DNA of 64,000 bases. It comes from Diospyros lotus. Its lineage: Eukaryota; Streptophyta; Magnoliopsida; Ericales; Ebenaceae. The translations under genes were made by a program, and so were the position numbers. Numbering within the stretch: the stretch's first letter is position 1; the number at the start of each line of letters is the position of its first letter. Of this stretch, positions 59,071 through 64,000 are shown in pieces. The stretch lies in assembly GCF_014633365.1 (NCBI RefSeq), contig NC_068344.1, positions 6,771,327-6,835,326 of the forward strand. The letters are read 5' to 3'. A model generated the notes under the pieces. The model was not told where the DNA came from, ran no database searches, and worked only from the letters and a program-made list of their open reading frames with translations.

Positions 59071-60740
59071 AACTTTTGTTTGTGCGATTTGGGATTGCCT
59101 ACATTCGTGATATAGATGCAATAGCTAATGTAATTTTGTTTATGTGGTTCGGCGTAACTTGCCTACTTCTGTAATGTGGATGCAATAGCTGATGTAATTT
59201 TGTTTATATAGTTCGACGTATCTTACCTACTTCTGCAAAAAGAATCTCGTTACAAGAATGCTATAATTTTGTTTACATGATTTGGCAGGTGTTATGGGCG
59301 ATCTCCGGAATTCAGCTGACAGGTTGGACTCGGTTGCGCGGGGCGAACCCAAAATACCCAAGGCACGATAGGCCGGCCGGAATTCCTTAGAGGCTCACCA
59401 GGCCCAAAGATCGAGAGCCACCAATGAAGTCTCACGGTTAAAAGTCAGGTCACCTGAAGACAACGAGCTCGTTCTAAGTGAGCTCACCCAAAACGGCATC
59501 CCAGCACCATAACATCACGACTTCCGCTTCGCCGAAGGATGCGCCAAAGATTAGAACAGCTAGGAGACCGCGAGAATATCGAAAGCGATATACACCTGTC
59601 TATCGGAAGTAACTCAAATCCCTGAAGACAAGGAACCTATCCCTGATATTCTGGAGCCGATAAGGAAAGCGCCATTAACGGAATAGACTCCTTCCATATT
59701 TAGAACTGATTCGAATTGTAAACAACACGACTCTATTTATAGAGAAGAATACGCCACTATAAAGGGATCGATCACGAAATTACATGCTGTGGCTCTGCCG
59801 GAATAACCAGAGAACAGCCGTGGACTAGGCATCATTTGAGCCGAACCACGTAAAAATCTTGTGTGCTTATTGTTGGTTCCTTTGCTTCTGTTCCTTACTC
59901 TTCGGCACTTGTTATTGCATTGCGGGCTCTCGAACTTCGGTTGACAGTTCTCGTACGTCAACAGCAAGTTATGCCTACTTCCGTGATAAGAGAACACCTT
60001 TTGTGTGTGCGATGTAGACGAACCTTACATCCATGGTACATATGTTGAATGCCCTTTTGTTGATGCAATTCGGATTGACCTATAACCGTGGTATGGGAAT
60101 AGCTTTAGTTTGAGCAGTTTGGATTAACCTACGTTCGTGATAGAGAAATACCTTTTGTTTGCGCGGTTCAGGTTAACTTATATCTATGATATCTATCCTG
60201 GAAGTCCTTTTGTTGACATCATTCGGGTTGGCTTACCTTTACAGTGAAGATGCGAATAGATGTTGTGATTTTGGTCACGTGATTCAACATATCGAGCCTA
60301 CCTCTGTGATAATGTTTTGTTAAGGCGGTTCAACTTATGCTGCCTACTTTAGCAACAAAAGCATATCTTTTGTTTACATAGTTTGGGTTGACCTACATTC
60401 GTGATATGAGAATACCTTTTGTTCACGCGGTTCGGGCAGAACCTACATCCGTGATGGAAACATAGAAGTTTTGTTTGCGTAGTTCGAGCTAACCTACGTC
60501 CCTAATATAACAACCATGTAAGAGTGCAAGAGAAGATAATAGTAGATAGCCAAATGGATAGTCATTGATGCCTGAGGAAAATGTTTATCTCCGAAAAATT
60601 ATCACATAAAGAGATAACCATAGATACTTTTGTTAATGCGGTTTGGTGTATTATACCTACCTCTGCAAATACGTACGTGATACATGAATATTTTGTTTAC
60701 CCGATTCAATGCATTTCACCTACGTCTGCGGTTACACAAG
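59071..60740 (+). repeat. Degenerate tandem array, about 16 units of 47-70 bp
   Basis: Units follow TTTTGTTTACGCGGTTCGG, a few bases, then ACCTACxTCCGTGATA and an AATACC-like end. Clear unit starts are near 59074, 59134, 59198, 59267, 59997, 60055, 60153, 60208, 60311, 60369, 60418, 60471 and 60684. The array is interrupted by a solo LTR (59290-59963) and by 60530-60620. It is coding in no frame. Confidence 0.75.
59290..59963 (+). mobile_element. Solo LTR, 674 bp, inside the tandem array
   Basis: Starts TGTTATGGGCG and ends CGTACGTCAACA, between GCAGG (59285-59289) and GCAAG (59964-59968), a one-mismatch 5-bp duplication. A CTATTTATAG core promoter lies near 59733. It is GC-richer than its surroundings and unrelated in sequence to the Tekay-like LTRs. 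The strand follows the TATA direction. Confidence 0.75.
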
Positions 60741-63017
60741 TGTTACATTAAAGATGAGAGACATAACTTCAAGTGCCTTAATCTCCTTCGATTGTCGCGA
60801 CTAAATGTGAAGGATTGTTTCTGATGGCCTATCTTCAACCCTTAATGTCTAAGATAACTAGAGATGAATTGATCGAGCATTCCTTCTAGAGCCATATCTT
60901 TTAGTTGATTCCTTTAAATCGTGACTTTTCTTTGTTAAATGACTCAGGCATCTATGGAACTCGCAAGAAGCATTTAGGTTTTTGCCTTGGGGGTTGTCAG
61001 AAGGAGGGGGAAAATTGATTAACCCCATAGGTCCCATGGTAGATAGCATGTCATCGAGGGGTTTTGAGAGAAATGTGAACGCTTAATACTTCACCTTGGC
61101 AATCCCCTTGGTTTTCTAGGCTTTCACCTTAGGTGAATCAAGATCTACAATGGCAAATTTCACTCTCTTACTGCCTTCCTCCTCATTTGAGGTACCTAAG
61201 GCCATTTAGTACTTCCATTTATACCATGAATTTGTTGGCACGTAACAGGAGATTGAAAGACTATGCAACACTTGGTGGTTCATGCAAGGTTTTAGCTAGT
61301 TTTCAAAACTTTCTCAAAAACAACAATAAATGACAACAAAAATAAAACAAGATCACCTTGCAAGACTCGATATCTAACAACCATATGCAATAAAAATGAA
61401 ACCATCTATAGGGGGAAAGAAAGTTATTCCTCACTAGATGAAACAAAGGGTGCTAGTTGTGCTGAAAAACTAGATGTTGCAACTCCCATTCTTACTGCAA
61501 GCTCCAGAGGCAGTCACAAATGGCTCTGAGTTTGCCTCATTGGATGACCAAATCCACCCCTGCTAACATAAGGGACCAAGTTAGTCCATGCTCCAAGTTA
61601 CATTGGAACCTTACAAGAAGTTTCTGTATTAGTCAAGCTTCTATGATGGGTGATGGCTTGGGCTTTACTAGAATGAATGAGCTAACAGTCCCACTGCAGG
61701 AAACAAGTTGCAAGAGTAGCAACAAGTAAAAGAAAGCAAAGGAGATGGGAGGTTTAACAAGGGAAGAGGAGAATAGCCGAGAGAATGATAGAACAAATGA
61801 GAGTAATTCCCTTTTCTTTTTCTCTTCCTTTATATATGAAAACCCTACTCCTCCCAAATGTTGAAAATCAATCAAAACCAATTAGGAAAGGAAGGGAAAA
61901 ATGGAAAAGGATGAAGAGCATGCATTTTGCATGCATGTTTTCCTTCCTCTTCGTCATTCCCTGAAAGTTGCAATAGAGCATTAATTGCTTTATTGTAGTA
62001 AACGATAAGAGAACGTTTTGAACTTGATTCTCTCTGTTAGAAATGATCGATAATTTTTAAGAACATGGTCGACCGATTCATAGTGATTCAGTAAGGAATG
62101 GTTGACCGTCTCTAAGATCAGTCGACAGCCTCTGTTCTCTCATCTCAACTTTCACTTAATTGCACCAAGCTCCGCCATTAACTCTTAATAGCCCTTTCAT
62201 TAATTCTTAATGAAACTAAGACTCCTGTTAACTCTTAACGGCATGCCCGTTAACTCTTAACATTTGCTCCCATTGATTAAACAATTATACTGACTTTTAA
62301 TAGTATCATTTATCATCAACCCTTAATGATGATCAAGAACTAATTACAGTAATACATCACTAATCCAACGCCACACTCGGATTTGCTTGTGACCTTTTGA
62401 GCTCACTACTAAATAGCAATCATCACACGCCAACAAATTTGACATCGATCAAACAATTTGATCTATAACGAGTATCTCTCCATCTCCTTGATGTATCCCA
62501 AGAGGTCCTGAGTGACAATAGCATTATGTCATGATGATCATATTAGTAATGAAGTCATAACTTCAAGTATGCCTATTAGGGCATTCAATTCTCGTGTACT
62601 ATAATCCTTCCATTGAAGTAACATCCCAATCAACTGAGAGCTATGGACTAATTAAACTCACATAACTTGATAGGTATACTAAGATATAGAATGGTGTGAT
62701 TGAGATGACACTTCGAAACTTTTTTCAACATTGGAAACTCACTTTCAATCACGTGCACCTTGGCTAGGGGTTTAAACAATCACAAAACATAACTGATTGC
62801 ATAGGATGTTCGCCTCACATTGGAGGTCAACGTATCCCATCAGCAATCACCTACCTCCATATGTCACTATACAAGGGCAACAAATAGAACATTCCTACCT
62901 CATATTTAGGAAATTCTGTGCAACGACAGATCTTTGACATCAGTATATAAGATAATTATGTTGCTTGCTGATTAAGGACCAGTAACACAATTGAAGCATG
63001 TAATAGATCATTCATTT
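60741..63017. other. Non-coding region, repeat-like
   Basis: No gene recognised. It contains GGTCGACC and AGTCGACAG words (62068-62130) and several TTAACTCTTAA words (62180-62270). Confidence 0.3.
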
Positions 63018-63322
63018 TTTTAGCCATGTGATCTGTTACTTGTGTCACATTCAACAGATGTTAAACTAACATCTACCCTTATGTCTACTATTTTCATCTC
63101 ATGAATTTTGGAATGTGACTCACCGTTCTTTATCATTAGCATCTCATACTAATCAAAGGTAAATCATTAATCCTTTTAGCCATGTGATCTGTTACTTGCG
63201 TCACATTCAGCAGATGTTTAACTAACATCTGCCCTTATGTCTACTATTTTCATCTCATGAATTATGGAATGTGACTCACCATTTTTTTCATTAGCATCTC
63301 ATACTAATCAAAGATAACAACC
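63018..63322 (+). repeat. 156-bp tandem duplication
   Basis: TTTTAGCCATGTGATCTGTTAC starts at 63018 and again at 63174. Both units run to TAGCATCTCATACTAATCAAAG with few differences. Confidence 0.88.
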
Positions 63323-63497
63323 CATGTGTCAATTCGTAATCGATTAATCATATTCCCCTTCTAAGAAATCTAAGGACTGGGAGTTTGGGAATACATTTAA
63401 GAAATCCTAAACTTAAGTATCTTTGTTGCTATTCTTAACAGCTTAAGAATAAGACTTTTATTAGAAAATCTAGAGACTTACTCATATATACATTGAA

Positions 63498-64000
63498 TGT
63501 TGGAAATGTATGCCCTAAAGACATGTTTTGTTTAATTTATGGTAATGATGTTTCTTTTATTCAGTTCATGGCACATATATTATTTGCATTTAATTGTTGG
63601 AAAAAGTGTCCATGCTATTAAGTAAGTGATTCATGTGATGGGTCGTTCTTCACAGTTAGGCATGAATCATGGGTACTTAATAAGCAAGAAAAACATTACT
63701 CTTGATCTTTTGATAGAACTGGGCATTCTATCATGATAAGATCATTGTGCAATAGATCCTAATAGAGGATGGCTTGCCTTAGCCAGTAAACAGTTCGTTT
63801 ACTCTAATTGTACAAGCGCATTTGGAATGCGTAGAGTGGACCTGTGATAGAAGCTAATGACAAAGTACTAATTATCATGGAGCTAGTCTATCACTGCTAC
63901 TACGTGGACGAGTACTCTAATACTTGAGTATTAGTTGGTGGTCTAGTGAACCTAGAGCTATATTCTTAGATTCATTGTAGGTGAGGTCTATCAAAGATCA
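63498..64000 (+). mobile_element. Left part of a Ty1/copia LTR (Angela/Tork-like), runs off the window
   Basis: It starts TGTTGGAAATGTATGCCCTA, the typical start of Angela/BARE-type copia LTRs (TGTTGGAAATATGCCCTA), and shows no border before the window end. Neither a primer site nor coding sequence is in view, so solo LTR versus full element is open. Confidence 0.55.

Noticed and set aside
59071..60740. CRISPR-like regularly spaced repeats
   Set aside because: Plant nuclear context, no cas genes, degenerate units without unique spacers; an ordinary tandem array.

Overview
The window is nuclear DNA of a flowering plant, probably a eudicot; the species cannot be told from sequence alone. The evidence is one intron-rich eukaryotic gene in an AT-rich landscape of plant transposable elements: Ty3/gypsy chromoviruses of the Tekay/Del type, Ty1/copia and Tat-type remnants, CACTA, MULE and MITE elements, and solo LTRs. 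There are no bacterial operons, CRISPR arrays or convincing tRNA or rRNA genes.

Layout. 1-5729 holds a Tekay-like gypsy element whose gag-pol frame is continuous but carries six stops; its 5' LTR is internally deleted and its 3' LTR is cut short. 5730-7960 is the 3' part of a CACTA transposon: a small MITE, transposase-C-terminus exons, palindromic subterminal repeats and the right terminus. 7961-16119 is a nested stack. A Tekay-family solo LTR (9150-13594, TSD TTTAC) carries a second repeat (10480-12626) inside it and is followed by CACTA-like subterminal sequence and a broken copia RNase H. 16120-22210 is a 2.66-kb LTR with a strong TATA box and a U3 minisatellite, followed by a 3.4-kb internal region with no usable coding capacity. 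22211-31522 is a second Tekay-like element with both 2.27-kb LTRs and a badly degraded gag-pol.

The only clear host gene is SDA1 (ribosome biogenesis, 60S export), with 15 exons between 32765 and 44696 on the + strand, predicted at 841 aa. Its last intron is 6.2 kb and contains a large head-to-head inverted repeat. Each arm of that repeat carries a TATA box and the first exon of a LOB-domain (LBD) transcription factor gene. This is the most interesting object in the window, because the SDA1 pre-mRNA could fold there into a long hairpin with LBD homology.

45250-64000 is again repeats: a three-copy 104-bp repeat, a Tat-type RNase H fragment, a foldback MULE with a perfect 9-bp TSD, and a 0.9-kb direct duplication around a truncated LTR. 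After these come a repeat full of ACTCGA words, a degenerate tandem array invaded by a solo LTR, and the start of an Angela/Tork-like copia LTR running off the right edge.

Apart from SDA1, nothing looks like a functional host gene. The retroelement coding regions are pseudogenes. Recurring sequence themes link several non-coding repeats: TCGA-centred palindromic words, a TATAGTGGTTCGG motif, a GGGAGTACCGAC hairpin and a tRNA-like GGTTCGA box.
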